A DNA stretch of 64,000 nt from an uncultured Bradyrhizobium sp. (GCF_936943645.1 NZ_CAKZJO010000054.1:62001-126000); one strand, 5' to 3'; counted from the first letter of the stretch, positions 47,949-58,426 are shown. The notes: generated from the letters alone by a model not told the origin. Translations and numbers: made by a program.

Positions 47949-48881
47949 TTACTTCTGAGCGGCCGCCGCCGGCGTGGCCACGCCGCCGGTCGGCACCAGG
48001 GCTTCCGCCGTCTTGGTCGACTTGGCCGGCTGCTCCGGTTCTACGCCGAACCTTGCCTGCGTCTTCGGAGCGAGCTCGGCCATCGCCGGCGCGGAGATGT
48101 CCACGTGCGGCAGCACGTCGGCGACGAGATCCGTCGTCACGAGATTGGTGAGCTTGAGCTCGCCGACATCGAGCTCGTGCAGGTCTTCCCAGGGCGGCAC
48201 GCTGAGCGCGAGCGACAGCAGGTCGCCGGCGCCGCCCATGTCGAAGGTGTATTTGGCGAGCCGGCCGATGTCGCGCTCCACGATCATCAGATCCTGCGCG
48301 CTGTAGCTCGCCGCCTTGGCATCGTCGGCGCGGTCACCCATCCAGATCTGGTGGACGCGGACATGGGCCGCTTCCGGCACGTAGCGCTTCTTGCCGGCCA
48401 GCAGCAGGAACACGCACATGGATTCGCAATAGGCCTCGGGCGCGACCGCCGGGCGGGCCGACTGGCCACCGCGCAGGCTGACGCCGACCGTGGTCAGGAG
48501 ACCGAGATTGCGGAAGCGCCGGCCGAGCGTGATCGCGTCATTGACGGAACCGCCGCTGGAATCCAGCACCACGGTGGCGCCGCCGAGCTGACGGCCGCGA
48601 GAAAACTCTTCGAAGTCTTTCGGGGTATCGGCGGTGATGATGCCGACCGCGCTAACCCAGCCGCGGCAATTCGGCTCGCAGGCAATCCAGTTGAACTTCA
48701 TCGGAAGCTTGCGCTCTTCGAGCGCGCCGCCGGCGCGGGCCGATGACCCGAACGTCGCGACGGCGCCAGCCAGCACGACTCCACAGACGGCGGTTCCCAC
48801 AAGCAACCAGCCGCGAAGGTTGAGCGACTTCAGAACTTTCAAACTGGTCCCTTCCCCAAGCCCCAGAGGCGATTCAGGCAA
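47949..48881 (-). CDS. Membrane-anchored ClpP-fold protein (COG3904-like)
   Basis: A 310-aa protein. One transmembrane anchor at about residues 25-47 (GWLLVGTAVCGVVLAGAVAT), then a domain resembling the ClpP/crotonase-fold periplasmic family COG3904: AVGIITADTPKDFEEFSRG, ATVVLDSSGGSVNDAITLGR (equivalent of the family SGG block) and AYCESMCVFLLLAGKKRYV (equivalent to the catalytic Ser position, here SMC). It is probably a predicted exported protease-like protein; the catalytic Ser is uncertain. The Pro/Ala-rich C-terminus looks disordered. It diverges from yidD; the 190-bp gap has no gene. Confidence 0.75.
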   Translation of the reverse strand: MPESPLGLGEGTSLKVLKSLNLRGWLLVGTAVCGVVLAGAVATFGSSARAGGALEERKLPMKFNWIACEPNCRGWVSAVGIITADTPKDFEEFSRGRQLGGATVVLDSSGGSVNDAITLGRRFRNLGLLTTVGVSLRGGQSARPAVAPEAYCESMCVFLLLAGKKRYVPEAAHVRVHQIWMGDRADDAKAASYSAQDLMIVERDIGRLAKYTFDMGGAGDLLSLALSVPPWEDLHELDVGELKLTNLVTTDLVADVLPHVDISAPAMAELAPKTQARFGVEPEQPAKSTKTAEALVPTGGVATPAAAAQK

Positions 48882-49071
48882 GCCCCGTTTTGCGTCCGTT
48901 GAGTCTACACATGGACGTCACAAAAATGGTATCCGGGGGAATACAGATCGTCCATAGGTACTTGCTGCACTGCTCCCAAAAAGCATGCAAAATATGGCGT
49001 GCAAACAACACCTTACAGTTCCCTGCATCGGAACCGTGCAACTCATCGCGTAACCTGGCGGCACCGCGCAC

Positions 49072-49410
49072 ATGAAGCATTCAGCCTGCGGGCATTGTTC
49101 CGGTTCAGTCGAGGGGGCGCTTCGACTCCCGCGCCGATTAGGCCGCGCGCTGATCTGGCTTTACCGACACACGCTCTCTCCCCTCGTCGGCTACAATTGC
49201 CGGCATCTACCGACTTGCTCGGTATACGGCGACGAGGCGATCGAACGCTTCGGCCTCTGGGCCGGCGGCTGGATGACACTCGCGCGGATATTGCGCTGCA
49301 ACCCTTTCGGCACCTCGGGCATCGACAATGTACCGCTCGCCGCACCGAAAGAAGCGCGCTGGTATCTGCCCTGGCGCTACGGCCGCTGGCGCGGCGTCAA
49401 CGCATCTTGA
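49072..49410 (+). CDS. yidD: Membrane protein insertion efficiency factor YidD
   Basis: A 112-aa YidD: an amphipathic N-terminal helix ([18 protein letters not shown]), then [20 protein letters not shown] with conserved Cys residues and [20 protein letters not shown]. YidD supports YidC-dependent insertion at the inner membrane. It is usually near rnpA-yidC; here it stands alone, as in other Bradyrhizobium. The N-terminal 20 residues with Cys ([17 protein letters not shown]) are longer than average. Confidence 0.92.
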   Translation: MKHSACGHCSGSVEGALRLPRRLGRALIWLYRHTLSPLVGYNCRHLPTCSVYGDEAIERFGLWAGGWMTLARILRCNPFGTSGIDNVPLAAPKEARWYLPWRYGRWRGVNAS

Positions 49411-49502
49411 GATTGTAGCGTTGCCTTGCGCCTCGGTGAGCTCTGCGGAACCTTAGAGGTTCCTCCCGCGTTGTTTCGGTGCTCCCCCGGGAGGAAACAA
49501 CA

Positions 49503-49712
49503 ATGCGCTGGAAAATCAGCCCTCATCTGCAGCTCAAGCCTGGGCCCACCCCGAGCCCCAGGCGGCACCACGACCCCCGCACCATGGACCTGCTCGCGAT
49601 CGTCGCCTTGCTGACGCTCGTGCTGGGTTCTGGCTGGTATCTGGCTTCGAGCCTTGCGACGGCGCCAAGCACGACTGCGTTCATCGTGCCGAGCCAGAGC
49701 GTGCACTGGTAA
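49503..49712 (+). CDS. Small membrane protein, 69 aa
   Basis: Cytoplasmic basic N-terminus (MRWKISPHLQLKPGPTPSPR) and one C-terminal transmembrane helix (LLAIVALLTLVLGSGWYLAS), followed by a short tail ending PSQSVHW. GGGAGGAAA precedes ATG 49503, which decides the start. The stop directly abuts the stop of the convergent gene (49713). No family recognised; a tail-anchored protein by topology. Confidence 0.65.
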   Translation: MRWKISPHLQLKPGPTPSPRRHHDPRTMDLLAIVALLTLVLGSGWYLASSLATAPSTTAFIVPSQSVHW

Positions 49713-50927
49713 TCAGCGGAACCAGTAGAAGCGCCCGGGCGGCGGCGGGATTGGCTCGGGCGGCCGCAGCCGTTTCGGACGCGGCGCTCTCGGCGGCGGC
49801 TCGGCCGACGAAGTGGCCTCCCCACCCGGGGCCGTCTCGGTGCCTGGCACTCTCACCGAAAGCAGCAAGTTCGACTCGTGCATCCGCCACCGGTAGCCGA
49901 CGCCGAAATCGATCGGCTGGGCGCGCGTGAACAGTTCGGCATAGCGCTCCTGGTAGCGGCCCGGGAATTCGCCGATCGGCCCGAGATAACGGCCGAACGG
50001 GAAGAACCGCCACTGCCTTGCGCCGTAGTTGGCAAGCGGAATGCCGGAATCGTCCTGGATGATGGTGGCGCTGTTGGCGAGCAGCCAGTCGCGGACCACC
50101 GCGAAGTCGCTCTTGTGCAGCAGATAGGATGCGCTCTTGAGCAGGCTGTTGCCGGGCCCCAGGGTCTCGCAGAATTTCAGGAAGCCGGTATTGCGCGCCC
50201 CGGCATTGGAGAGGTCGGTCGAAAAATAATACAGCGTGCGCGCTTCGCCGTCGGAGCCGGCAAAGGTGATGCGAACGCCGCGCGTCGCGTTGCGCCCCGG
50301 ATTGTCCTCGCCGACATGGAGCCCTCCCTTGTCGTCGAGCGCGACCATCTCGACGTTGCGGATGGTCTTGCCCGAGCGCGCCAGGAAGACATAGAGGATC
50401 GGCAAGGTGCCGTTGACCTGGTTGGCGTGCAGGTCGACCTTCATCTGCTTGGTGATGAAGAAGGAGAAGCTCAGGATCGAGCCGAGTGAGCGCTCGACGT
50501 TGTAGAGCGCGGCGCCGACCGAGCCGCGCGGCAGCCGCGTCAAATCGGGCACGGCGCCGACCGGCTCCAGCGCGCCGAGCACGTAGGTGCTGGCCTTGGA
50601 GTAGAACGCGTTGGCGTAGAGGAAATCGGGACCGCTGAACATGTAGAACATGGTCGGCCGGGGCGCTGCCAGATTGACGTCGGCCCAATCGCGGATCTTC
50701 GCGAGCTGGCGCTGCTCGAGCTGGGCGAAGGCGCCATCGAAGAATTTTGCGTGGCGCTGCCAGGCTGGATCCTTCGTGAGCGGCACCAGCGGCGAGTCCG
50801 CCGAAGGCTGCATGCCTGCGAGGAAGCGCGCGGTATCGTCGAAGGTGATTTCGGCGGCGCGTGCGGAGGAAACGGCCACGGCCAGCAGGGCAAGGGCGGC
50901 GGCCGCAATTCTCAGGGCTCGGACCAT
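49713..50927 (-). CDS. Exported conserved hypothetical protein, 404 aa
   Basis: Signal peptide MVRALRIAAAALALLAVAVSSARA, then a soluble domain of about 330 residues with FYMFSGPDFLYANAFYSKAS, SLGSILSFSFFITKQMKVDL, TGFLKFCETLGPGNSLLKSA and DSGIPLANYGARQWRFFPFG. The C-terminal 50 residues are Pro/Arg-rich and unstructured. Conserved in Bradyrhizobium-type genomes, with no function known to me. Its start is 2 bp from the stop of the APC permease gene, so it is in that operon and may be a periplasmic partner. Confidence 0.78.
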   Translation of the reverse strand: MVRALRIAAAALALLAVAVSSARAAEITFDDTARFLAGMQPSADSPLVPLTKDPAWQRHAKFFDGAFAQLEQRQLAKIRDWADVNLAAPRPTMFYMFSGPDFLYANAFYSKASTYVLGALEPVGAVPDLTRLPRGSVGAALYNVERSLGSILSFSFFITKQMKVDLHANQVNGTLPILYVFLARSGKTIRNVEMVALDDKGGLHVGEDNPGRNATRGVRITFAGSDGEARTLYYFSTDLSNAGARNTGFLKFCETLGPGNSLLKSASYLLHKSDFAVVRDWLLANSATIIQDDSGIPLANYGARQWRFFPFGRYLGPIGEFPGRYQERYAELFTRAQPIDFGVGYRWRMHESNLLLSVRVPGTETAPGGEATSSAEPPPRAPRPKRLRPPEPIPPPPGRFYWFR

Positions 50928-50929
50928 GT

Positions 50930-52291
50930 CTATTCGCGATTGTGTGACGTATCAGCGGCGACCGGCCGCCTGCGGAAAACAGCATAAATCAACAGGCCGG
51001 AGAGCATGACCAGCATCCCCGAGAGCGACTGCACCGGCCGCTCGGTCAACAGGTAGTACATCATGAACCCGGTCACGAGCAGGAAAACCAGCGGCGTGAA
51101 CGGGTATCCCCAGGCGCGATAGGGCCTCGGCAAATCCGGATCGGTGATGCGCAGCTTGATGACGCCGGCGACCGTGAAGAACGAGCAGAACAGCAGCGCG
51201 AACTGGATAAAATCGAGCACCGCCTCGAAGCTGCGCGTGAACAGCAGCAGGTTGGCGACCGCAAGCTGAAACAGGATGGCATAGGCCGGCGCGCCGCTCG
51301 TCGATCGCTTCGAGAACACCCGCAGCGCCGGAATGTCCTCTCCCATCGTCATCATCACGCGCGGGCCGATCCACATCATCGCGGAGATCGAGGAGATCAG
51401 GCCGACGCAGATCATGGCGCCGACGATGCGGCCGCCGAGGCTGCCGAAGATCGCGCTGCCGGCGACGCTGGCAACATCGAGCTGACCGGCGAGCGCCCCG
51501 ACCGGCGTCGAATGCAGGAACACCGCGTTCAACGCCACATACAGCACGAGCACGATCAGCGTGCCCGCGAGAAGCGCGCGCGGCAGATCACGCTGCGGCA
51601 TGTTCATCTCGCCGATGATGTAGGTCGCCGCATTCCACCCCGAGAACGAGTACATCACGAAGACGAGCCCGATCGCGAACGGCGCGCTGACGATGTGGGC
51701 GAGATCGCCGGGCTGCGGCGTGAAGGCGATCGGCTGCGGCACGCCGATGACGAAGCCGGCGACCAGGAAGGCGACGATCAGCACGACCTTGATGATGGTC
51801 GAGATCAACTGGAAGGTCGAGGAGTGCCGGACGCCGGTGAGCTGCACCAGCGAGACCAGCCACACCACGGCGATGGCCAGCGGGATCGGCGGCAGATCAG
51901 GCACGACCGATTTGGCGTATTCGCCGAACGCCATCGCAGCGAGCGCCACCGGCGCAGCAAAGCCCACCGTCGCGGACACCCAGCCGGCGAGAAAACCGAA
52001 AGCCGGGTGATAGGCCCGTCCCAGGAAATTGTACTCGCCGCTCGAGCGCGGAAACATCGCCCCGAGCTCGCTATAGGCGAACACGCCGCACAGCGCGACG
52101 ATGCCGCCGACGGTCCACAGCAGCAGGATCGAGAAGCCGGACGGGATGTCCTTGACCTGGAAGCCGAGGCTGGTGAAGACGCCGACCCCGATCATGTCGG
52201 CCACCACGATGGCGGTTGCGACCAGAACCGAGACCCCGCTTCCGCTCAGCCGGCCAGTCCAGGGGGCAGTTCCCGCATCTGATGCCGTCAT
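50930..52291 (-). CDS. APC-family amino-acid/polyamine permease
   Basis: A 453-aa inner-membrane transporter with 12 predicted helices. The first helix has VSVLVATAIVVADMIGVGVF (GVGVF type APC signature), then YSELGAMFPRSSGEYNFLG between helices 2 and 3. The rest is a typical APC core with a helix 6 FSGWNAATYIIGEM. Substrates are amino acids or polyamines; not predictable further. ATG 52291 follows AAGGA. It is 2 bp ahead of the exported protein gene, so the two are cotranscribed. Confidence 0.9.
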   Translation of the reverse strand: MTASDAGTAPWTGRLSGSGVSVLVATAIVVADMIGVGVFTSLGFQVKDIPSGFSILLLWTVGGIVALCGVFAYSELGAMFPRSSGEYNFLGRAYHPAFGFLAGWVSATVGFAAPVALAAMAFGEYAKSVVPDLPPIPLAIAVVWLVSLVQLTGVRHSSTFQLISTIIKVVLIVAFLVAGFVIGVPQPIAFTPQPGDLAHIVSAPFAIGLVFVMYSFSGWNAATYIIGEMNMPQRDLPRALLAGTLIVLVLYVALNAVFLHSTPVGALAGQLDVASVAGSAIFGSLGGRIVGAMICVGLISSISAMMWIGPRVMMTMGEDIPALRVFSKRSTSGAPAYAILFQLAVANLLLFTRSFEAVLDFIQFALLFCSFFTVAGVIKLRITDPDLPRPYRAWGYPFTPLVFLLVTGFMMYYLLTERPVQSLSGMLVMLSGLLIYAVFRRRPVAADTSHNRE

Positions 52292-52611
52292 CAGGGTCCT
52301 TCGCTCAGGCGTCTTGCCTCGCGGGCGCATCGTGCAACTTGGCCCAGTCAATTCAAGCAGGGTTAACAAGGGTTAAATGAGGCGGCGTGAACAGGTATTT
52401 CAGCACCGCTTATTCCCGCTATCAGGCGAAAAGCCTGCCGATACCCCGGGAAGCCCCGTTCCTTTTCCCCACAATCAGGACACGATTGCATGGTCCCTTT
52501 AAGCGTTCCGGATGTGGGGAAGTTTGTCCGGACGCTTAACGTCGCCTAAACGCCAGTCGGCTCAATTGTCTCAAGAAATGCCGATGGACGTGACTTTGGG
52601 GTCATGGGTGG

Positions 52612-53934
52612 ATGGTCGGGGCCGTTCCGAAACTGAGAGCTGATGGTCGTGGCGACCGGACACCGTCCGGTCGGCGCGGTCGCGCGCTTCGGGTCGGCCT
52701 GGTCTCAGCCTTGGTGCCGCTGTCGCTAACGCTGGTTCAATGCGGCAAGGCGCCGAACCCGGCGGCGCTTGCGGCGAACTCGCAGGCCAATGTTCAGGTC
52801 GTCGCGAAGACCAACCAGCAAGTTGCAAGCGGCGACACGTTCGAGGATCGCTTTCCCGCGCCGCAGTTCAAGGAGCGCTTTCCCACGGCGAGCGAGAGTC
52901 TGCTGCAACGGCAGATGTCGGACTTCTCGCCCAAGCGCGCTGTGCAGCAACAGCCGCCGGAGCAGGTGCCCTACAAGGTCGCTTCGCTGGAGCCGCAGGT
53001 CCCCTACAAGCGTCCGCCCCGCGACGACCTGACGACGCTCGTCAGCATGAAGTCGTCGGCCTTTCCCTATTTCGGCAACACCCCCGCCTCCGACGCGCCC
53101 TTCCTCAACATCAGCAAGGGCGACCGTCGCGGACATCGCAGCTATTCGGGGCGCGTGTTCTGGCAGGACGAGACCTACAATGACAGCCGCGTGCTGATGC
53201 ACGTGCCCGAGCATTTCGACGTCCGCAAGCCGGGCGTGATCGTGGTGTTCTTCCACGGCAATGGCGCGAAGCTCGAACGCGACGTGCGCGATCGCCAGCT
53301 GGTGCCGAAACAAATCACCGATTCCGGCGCCAATGCCGTGCTGCTCGCCCCGCAGATGGCGGTCGATGCCGCCGATTCCAGCGCCGGCAAGTTCTGGCAG
53401 CCCGGCGGCTTCAAGCGCTTCATGGCGGAATCGGCCGAGCACCTCGCCCGCGTCACCGGCGATCCCAACAGCGCGCGCGCCTTCGCCAACATGCCGATCG
53501 TGATCGTCGGCTACAGCGGTGGCTTCCTGCCGACGGCCTGGAGCCTCGAAGTCGGCGGCATCAGCGACCGCGTCCGCGGCGTCGTGCTGCTCGACGCCAT
53601 CTACGGCGAAATGGACAAGTTCGCCTCCTGGATCGAGAGCCACCGCTCCGGCTTCTTCGTCAGCGCCTACACAAGCGGCACGGCACGGCGCGACCGCGAG
53701 CTGATGAGCACGCTCCGCCAGAAGGGCATCAGCGTCTCCGAGGACATGGACGGACCCCTGCGCCCCGGCAGCGTCGTGTTCGTCGAAACTGGCGATGGCA
53801 TCACCCATCGCGACTATGTCACCCGCGCCTGGACGCGGGATCCGCTCAAGGACGTGCTGGTGAAGATGTCGGCGACGCCGGCGCTGGCGCTCACGCGCGT
53901 CGCGGCCACCGCCCCTTCTGCGTCGAGCCGCTGA
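52612..53934 (+). CDS. Putative alpha/beta-hydrolase lipoprotein
   Basis: A 440-aa protein. The N-terminus is basic, then a hydrophobic stretch with lipobox-like LTLVQC at about residues 39-44. A 120-residue Pro/Gln-rich linker leads to a hydrolase domain with GVIVVFFHGNGAKLE (oxyanion region), PIVIVGYSGGFLPTAWSLE (nucleophile Ser in GYSGG) and GVVLLDAIYGEMDKF (acidic residue). A His is expected near FVETGDGITHRDYVTRAW. Probably a membrane-anchored esterase of unknown substrate. It diverges from the permease operon across a 320-bp gap with no gene. Confidence 0.78.
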   Translation: MVGAVPKLRADGRGDRTPSGRRGRALRVGLVSALVPLSLTLVQCGKAPNPAALAANSQANVQVVAKTNQQVASGDTFEDRFPAPQFKERFPTASESLLQRQMSDFSPKRAVQQQPPEQVPYKVASLEPQVPYKRPPRDDLTTLVSMKSSAFPYFGNTPASDAPFLNISKGDRRGHRSYSGRVFWQDETYNDSRVLMHVPEHFDVRKPGVIVVFFHGNGAKLERDVRDRQLVPKQITDSGANAVLLAPQMAVDAADSSAGKFWQPGGFKRFMAESAEHLARVTGDPNSARAFANMPIVIVGYSGGFLPTAWSLEVGGISDRVRGVVLLDAIYGEMDKFASWIESHRSGFFVSAYTSGTARRDRELMSTLRQKGISVSEDMDGPLRPGSVVFVETGDGITHRDYVTRAWTRDPLKDVLVKMSATPALALTRVAATAPSASSR

Positions 53935-54102
53935 CGGATATTGCGCGAGCCGGCATTTGGCTGCGCTGCCTGCAATTGCCTCAGGCCCTGATCAAAATGT
54001 GATGTTGATGGCCGACATCCCCGGAAGCCTCCGGATTGCTTCCGCCGGCAACGGCCATAATTTGCCGACCACGTTGTGACTGGAATTCCGCGGGGACAGG
54101 CA

Positions 54103-54429
54103 GTGCGTCAGGGATTGTACAAGGTCGACTTCCACACCGTTCACGGAACGGGCTGCGGCGTCGTCTACGTGACGGATGGCAAGATGCGCGGGGGCAATTC
54201 CGCTTTCGCCTTCATCGGCACGTACACGGGCGAAGGCGACGGCATCAAGGTCAAGATCTCGACCCAGCGCTACAACGACGACCCGTCCTTCAAGGCGCTG
54301 TTCGGCCTCGACCGCATCACGCTGGCGCTCGCCGGCCGCGAGGACGGCGACACCGCGGAATTCGAAGGCAACGCGCTGCAGGCGCCGGGCGTCGCCTTCC
54401 GCGCCGTGCTCAGCCGCATCAGCGACTGA
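54103..54429 (+). CDS. GrlR-like regulatory-family protein, 108 aa
   Basis: Begins (V/M)RQGLYKVDFHTVHGTGCGVV, then YVTDGKMRGGNSAFAFIGTY, GIKVKISTQRYNDDPSF and DTAEFEGNALQAPGVAFRAV. This matches the small GrlR-type beta-barrel family, whose E. coli member represses pathogenicity-island genes by binding GrlA. In alphaproteobacteria such proteins are of unknown role. GTG 54103 is chosen, since homology begins there; GTG 54076 is an alternative. GGGGACAGG precedes it. Confidence 0.75.
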   Translation: MRQGLYKVDFHTVHGTGCGVVYVTDGKMRGGNSAFAFIGTYTGEGDGIKVKISTQRYNDDPSFKALFGLDRITLALAGREDGDTAEFEGNALQAPGVAFRAVLSRISD

Positions 54430-54454
54430 GCACAGCGAGAATTAGCTCCGAGAA

Positions 54455-54853
54455 TCAGGTCTTGGGCAGCTTCGGAATGCTCTCGGCGAAGCCGTTGAAG
54501 CAGGCCAGACGCTCGTCTTCTTCCTTGAAGAATTTGCAATCGGCGTAGCCTTTGGCCTTCGCCGGCTTCGGCTTTGGCGCCGGTGGAATGATGGCGTCGT
54601 AGCAATTGAGCCGGTCCTTGGTGCCATCATCAAGCTCGAGGCAGGCCTGAAGCCGGGCCGCGATCGATTGCGGCTTGCCCTTCGGCGCTGCCGAAGGCTT
54701 GGCCGCGGCCTCCTTGGTCCCCGCCTTGGTCCCCTTGGGCTTGACCTGCACCAAGGGCTTGTCCCCCACCATCGGTGGCTTGTCGGCTTGCGCGAACGCG
54801 GAGGCTGAATAGAGCACCGCGGCAACCGCCAGAATCATCCTCATTTCAGTCAA
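54455..54853 (-). CDS. Exported Lys/Pro-rich protein, 132 aa
   Basis: Signal peptide MTEMRMILAVAAVLYSASAFA, a Lys/Ala/Pro linker (VKPKGTKAGTKEAAAKPSAA), then a small Cys-containing domain with SIAARLQACLELDDGTKDRL and NCYDAIIPPAPKP, plus KGYADCKFFKEEDERLACF. Four Cys could form two disulphides. This looks like a widespread rhizobial periplasmic protein of unknown function. It converges with the GrlR-like gene. Confidence 0.7.
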   Translation of the reverse strand: MTEMRMILAVAAVLYSASAFAQADKPPMVGDKPLVQVKPKGTKAGTKEAAAKPSAAPKGKPQSIAARLQACLELDDGTKDRLNCYDAIIPPAPKPKPAKAKGYADCKFFKEEDERLACFNGFAESIPKLPKT

Positions 54854-54934
54854 CTCTCTTTGGTCCCCATGACCGGCCTTCTAGCGCTCCCGCGCGCGGT
54901 TTGCCAAGCACCTTGCACACAGGAAACGCGGAAG

Positions 54935-56104
54935 TCAGGCCGTGGCGGCAGCCCGACGGGGCCGGGTCAGGACCACCAGGATCAGCGCCAGCATGACGAA
55001 GCCGACGGCCGCGAAGCCGAGCGTATGCAGGAGTTCGCGGGCGAACAACACGCCGCCGATGGCGGAGCCGACGGCCTGGCCGACATAGAGGACCGACGTA
55101 TTGAGCGCGACGGTCGCCGATGCGAGGGGCGGCGCCGCCGCAACCAGCCGCACCTGCTGCATCGAATTGGTCGAGGCAAAGCCGAGCCCCCACACCGCGA
55201 CCCCGGCCGTCATGAAGGCAAGCGTGCCCGCACCCAGCGCCCAGCCGGCGATCCCGGTCAGCAACAGGCAGGTGAACAGCAGCGAGGTGCGATAAGGGCC
55301 CCAGCTATCGACGATGCGGGTGGCGATGACGACGCCGAGGAAGCCGCAGATTCCGTAGAGCGCGAACACCGTGCCGATCGCATCGGGGCCGGCGCCAGTG
55401 AGCTTGCCAAGCAGCGGGCCCATGAAGGTGAACACCACGAACTGGCCCGACATCTGCAGCATGGTGACCGCAAGCAGCAGCAGGATCGTCGTGTTGCGGC
55501 CAACCTCGACCCAGGTCTTCAGGTCCACCGGCGCGCCCTTCAGGCCTGCCGGCAGCCGCAGCAGCAATAGCAGGAAGCTGATGCAGCCGAGGACGCCGAT
55601 CTCGCCATAGGCCGCGCGCCAGCCATAGCGGCTGGCGATGAAGGTGATCAGCGGCAGGCCGACGGCGGCGGCCAGCGACCAGCCGAGAAAGATATAGGCG
55701 ATGGTGCTGCCGCGCTTCTCTGCCGGGACGATCAACGCGGCCGTGCCGGCGGCCTGCGGCGTGTAGAGCGCGCCGACGCCAAGCATCACGAGGCGGATGA
55801 TCAGGAGACTGGTGTAGTCGGACGCGAAGGCCGAGGCGAGATTGCCGAGCGCGAGCACCGCCAGCGTCGCGGTCAGCAGCGTCCGCCGGTCGATGCGGCT
55901 GGTCAGCCAGGCCGTCAGCGGCGAACCGATGCACAGCGTCACCGCGCCGAAGGTGATCAGCAGCCCGGCCGCATGGATGCTGATCCCGAGCCCCGCCGAC
56001 AATTCCGGCAGCATGCCCGCAGGCGCCAACACCGAGCAGCCGGTGACGAGATTGCCGAGCATCAGGGCGGTCGATGCGAAACGGCCGGCGGGCGAACTTT
56101 CCAT
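54935..56104 (-). CDS. MFS transporter, drug/H+ antiporter type
   Basis: A 389-aa transporter with 12 predicted helices: ASTALMLGNLVTGCSVLAPA (TM1), ITFGAVTLCIGSPLTAWLTS with RIDRRTLLTA (loop 2-3 motif A variant), LIIRLVMLGVGALYTPQAAG, AYIFLGWSLAAAVGLPLITF and so on to LHTLGFAAVGFVMLALILVV. The pattern is that of the AraJ/YdhP-like efflux subfamily; the substrate is unknown. ATG 56104 is the start consistent with TM1. It diverges from thrS, 186 bp away. Confidence 0.9.
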   Translation of the reverse strand: MESSPAGRFASTALMLGNLVTGCSVLAPAGMLPELSAGLGISIHAAGLLITFGAVTLCIGSPLTAWLTSRIDRRTLLTATLAVLALGNLASAFASDYTSLLIIRLVMLGVGALYTPQAAGTAALIVPAEKRGSTIAYIFLGWSLAAAVGLPLITFIASRYGWRAAYGEIGVLGCISFLLLLLRLPAGLKGAPVDLKTWVEVGRNTTILLLLAVTMLQMSGQFVVFTFMGPLLGKLTGAGPDAIGTVFALYGICGFLGVVIATRIVDSWGPYRTSLLFTCLLLTGIAGWALGAGTLAFMTAGVAVWGLGFASTNSMQQVRLVAAAPPLASATVALNTSVLYVGQAVGSAIGGVLFARELLHTLGFAAVGFVMLALILVVLTRPRRAAATA

Positions 56105-56290
56105 GCAGATGCATGTAGAGCGGCCTTGCCGCCGGTTAAAGGGCGTTGCGTGAAATAGTTGGTGCAATGTCCCTTCTTTTGCGCGCCACTTTCTTGGAAA
56201 TGCCGGATTGCGCAGGCCGAATCGCCTGATATATCGCTCGTTCCCGCTTACCTGCGCTCGTTCGCAGGAGTGAGCCTCAGGAGAAAAGCA

Positions 56291-58333
56291 ATGTCCGACC
56301 AGCCCAAATCCGAGTCCGGCTTCCAGTACAGCCTTTCCAATCTCAAGCCCGTGACCCCCGCCGCCAAAATCACCCTCACCTTCCCCGACGGCGCCCAGCG
56401 CCAGTACGACAAGAGCATCACCGGCCTCGAGATCGCCAAGGGCATCTCGCCGTCGCTGGCCAAGCGCACGGTTGCGATGGCGCTCGACGGCGTGCTCGCC
56501 GATCTCAACGACCCCATCGAGGACGACGCCAAGATCGAGCTGGTCAATCGCGACGACCCGCGCGCGCTGGAATTGATCCGCCACGACTGCGCGCACGTGC
56601 TTGCCGAAGCCGTGCAGACGCTGTGGCCGGGCACACAGGTCACCATCGGCCCCGTGATCGAGAACGGCTTCTACTACGACTTCTTCCGCAACGAGCCGTT
56701 CACGCCGGACGATTTTGCCGCCATCGAGAAAAAGATGCGCGAGCTCATCGCGCGCGACAAACCTTTCACGAAAGAGGTTTGGGATCGCGAAAAGACCAAG
56801 CAGGTGTTCCGGGACAAGGGCGAGGCCTTCAAGGTCGAGCTGGTCGACGCCATCCCCGGCACCGAGCCGATCAAGATCTACTACCAGGGCGACTGGTTCG
56901 ACCTGTGCCGCGGCCCGCACATGACCTCGACCGGCAAGGTCGGCAACGCCTTCAAGCTGATGAAGGTGGCCGGCGCCTATTGGCGCGGCGACAGCAACAA
57001 CCCGATGCTGACGCGTATCTACGGCACCGCCTTCGCCAAGCAGGAGGACCTCGACGCCTATCTCAAGCAGATCGAGGAGGCCGAGAAGCGCGACCATCGC
57101 AAGCTCGGGCGCGAGCTCGACCTCTTCCATTTCCAAGAGGAAGGTCCGGGCGTCGTGTTCTGGCACCCGAAGGGCTGGACCATCTTCCAGCAGCTGATCG
57201 CCTATATGCGCCGCCGCCTGACCGGCGACTACAGCGAGGTCAACGCACCGCAGATCCTGGACAAGGTGCTGTGGGAGACCTCGGGCCATTGGGGCTGGTA
57301 TCGCGAGAACATGTTCGCGGCGCAGTCGGCCGGCGACGAGGCCGAGGACAAGCGCTGGTTCGCGCTCAAGCCGATGAACTGCCCGGGTCACGTGCAGATC
57401 TTCAAGCACGGCCTGAAGAGCTATCGCGACCTGCCCTTGCGCCTCGCCGAGTTCGGCGTGGTGCATCGCTACGAGCCGTCCGGCGCCATGCACGGCCTGA
57501 TGCGCGTGCGCGGCTTCACCCAGGACGATGCCCACATCTTCTGCACCGAGGACCAGCTCGCCGAGGAGTGCCTGAAGATCAACGATCTGATCCTGTCGAC
57601 CTACGCCGATTTCGGCTTCACCGGCGACCTGACCGTGAAGCTGTCGACGCGGCCGGAAAAGCGCGTCGGCACCGACGAGATGTGGGATCACGCCGAGCGC
57701 GTGATGGCCACCGTGCTGCGCGAGATCCAGTCGCAGAGCAATCACATCAAGACCGAGATCAATCCGGGCGAAGGCGCGTTCTACGGGCCGAAGTTCGAAT
57801 ATGTGCTGCGCGACGCCATCGGCCGCGACTGGCAGTGCGGCACCACGCAGGTCGACTTCAACCTGCCGGAGCGGTTCGGTGCGTTCTACATCGACCATGA
57901 CGGCGGCAAGAAACCGCCGGTGATGGTGCACCGGGCGATCTGCGGCTCGATGGAGCGCTATATCGGCATTCTGATCGAGCACTATGCCGGCAACTTCCCG
58001 CTCTGGCTCTCGCCGGTGCAGGCGGTGGTCACGACCATCACTTCCGAAGGCGACGAATACGCCAAGGTGGTGCTGGAGCAGGCCCGGCGCGCCGGGCTTC
58101 GGGTCGAGATCGACCTGCGCAACGAAAAGATCAACTACAAGGTCCGTGAGCACTCGCTGGCGAAGATCCCGGCGCTGCTCGTGGTCGGCAAAAAGGAGGC
58201 CGAGACGCATTCGGTCTCGGTCCGCCGGCTCGGCAGCGACGGCCAGAAGGTGATGACGACCGAGGAAGCGATCGCCGCGCTGGTCGACGAGGCAACGCCG
58301 CCCGATGTCAAGCGGGCGCGGGCTGCGGTCTGA
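56291..58333 (+). CDS. thrS: Threonyl-tRNA synthetase
   Basis: A 680-aa class II synthetase. TGS domain at about 25-85 ([20 protein letters not shown]), then the editing domain with [11 protein letters not shown] (HxxxH zinc-like motif) and [14 protein letters not shown], the catalytic core with [14 protein letters not shown] (active-site zinc Cys) and [20 protein letters not shown] (motif 2), and motif 3 in [20 protein letters not shown]. The C-terminal anticodon-binding domain starts near [26 protein letters not shown] precedes the ATG at 56291. Essential housekeeping gene; no obvious leader-type regulator. Confidence 0.96.
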   Translation: MSDQPKSESGFQYSLSNLKPVTPAAKITLTFPDGAQRQYDKSITGLEIAKGISPSLAKRTVAMALDGVLADLNDPIEDDAKIELVNRDDPRALELIRHDCAHVLAEAVQTLWPGTQVTIGPVIENGFYYDFFRNEPFTPDDFAAIEKKMRELIARDKPFTKEVWDREKTKQVFRDKGEAFKVELVDAIPGTEPIKIYYQGDWFDLCRGPHMTSTGKVGNAFKLMKVAGAYWRGDSNNPMLTRIYGTAFAKQEDLDAYLKQIEEAEKRDHRKLGRELDLFHFQEEGPGVVFWHPKGWTIFQQLIAYMRRRLTGDYSEVNAPQILDKVLWETSGHWGWYRENMFAAQSAGDEAEDKRWFALKPMNCPGHVQIFKHGLKSYRDLPLRLAEFGVVHRYEPSGAMHGLMRVRGFTQDDAHIFCTEDQLAEECLKINDLILSTYADFGFTGDLTVKLSTRPEKRVGTDEMWDHAERVMATVLREIQSQSNHIKTEINPGEGAFYGPKFEYVLRDAIGRDWQCGTTQVDFNLPERFGAFYIDHDGGKKPPVMVHRAICGSMERYIGILIEHYAGNFPLWLSPVQAVVTTITSEGDEYAKVVLEQARRAGLRVEIDLRNEKINYKVREHSLAKIPALLVVGKKEAETHSVSVRRLGSDGQKVMTTEEAIAALVDEATPPDVKRARAAV

Positions 58334-58426
58334 TCTCTGAAATCGATCTAAATTCGCTTCCGGTTGCGGGCGTGCATGCTTATCTCGGCATGGCACGCCC
58401 GCAGACCATTTGAAGAGGATATCGCA

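Noticed and set aside
52363..52376. GGTTAACAAGGGTTAA as a CtrA site
   Set aside because: The spacing between TTAA elements is 6, not 7, and no cell-cycle gene is next to it.
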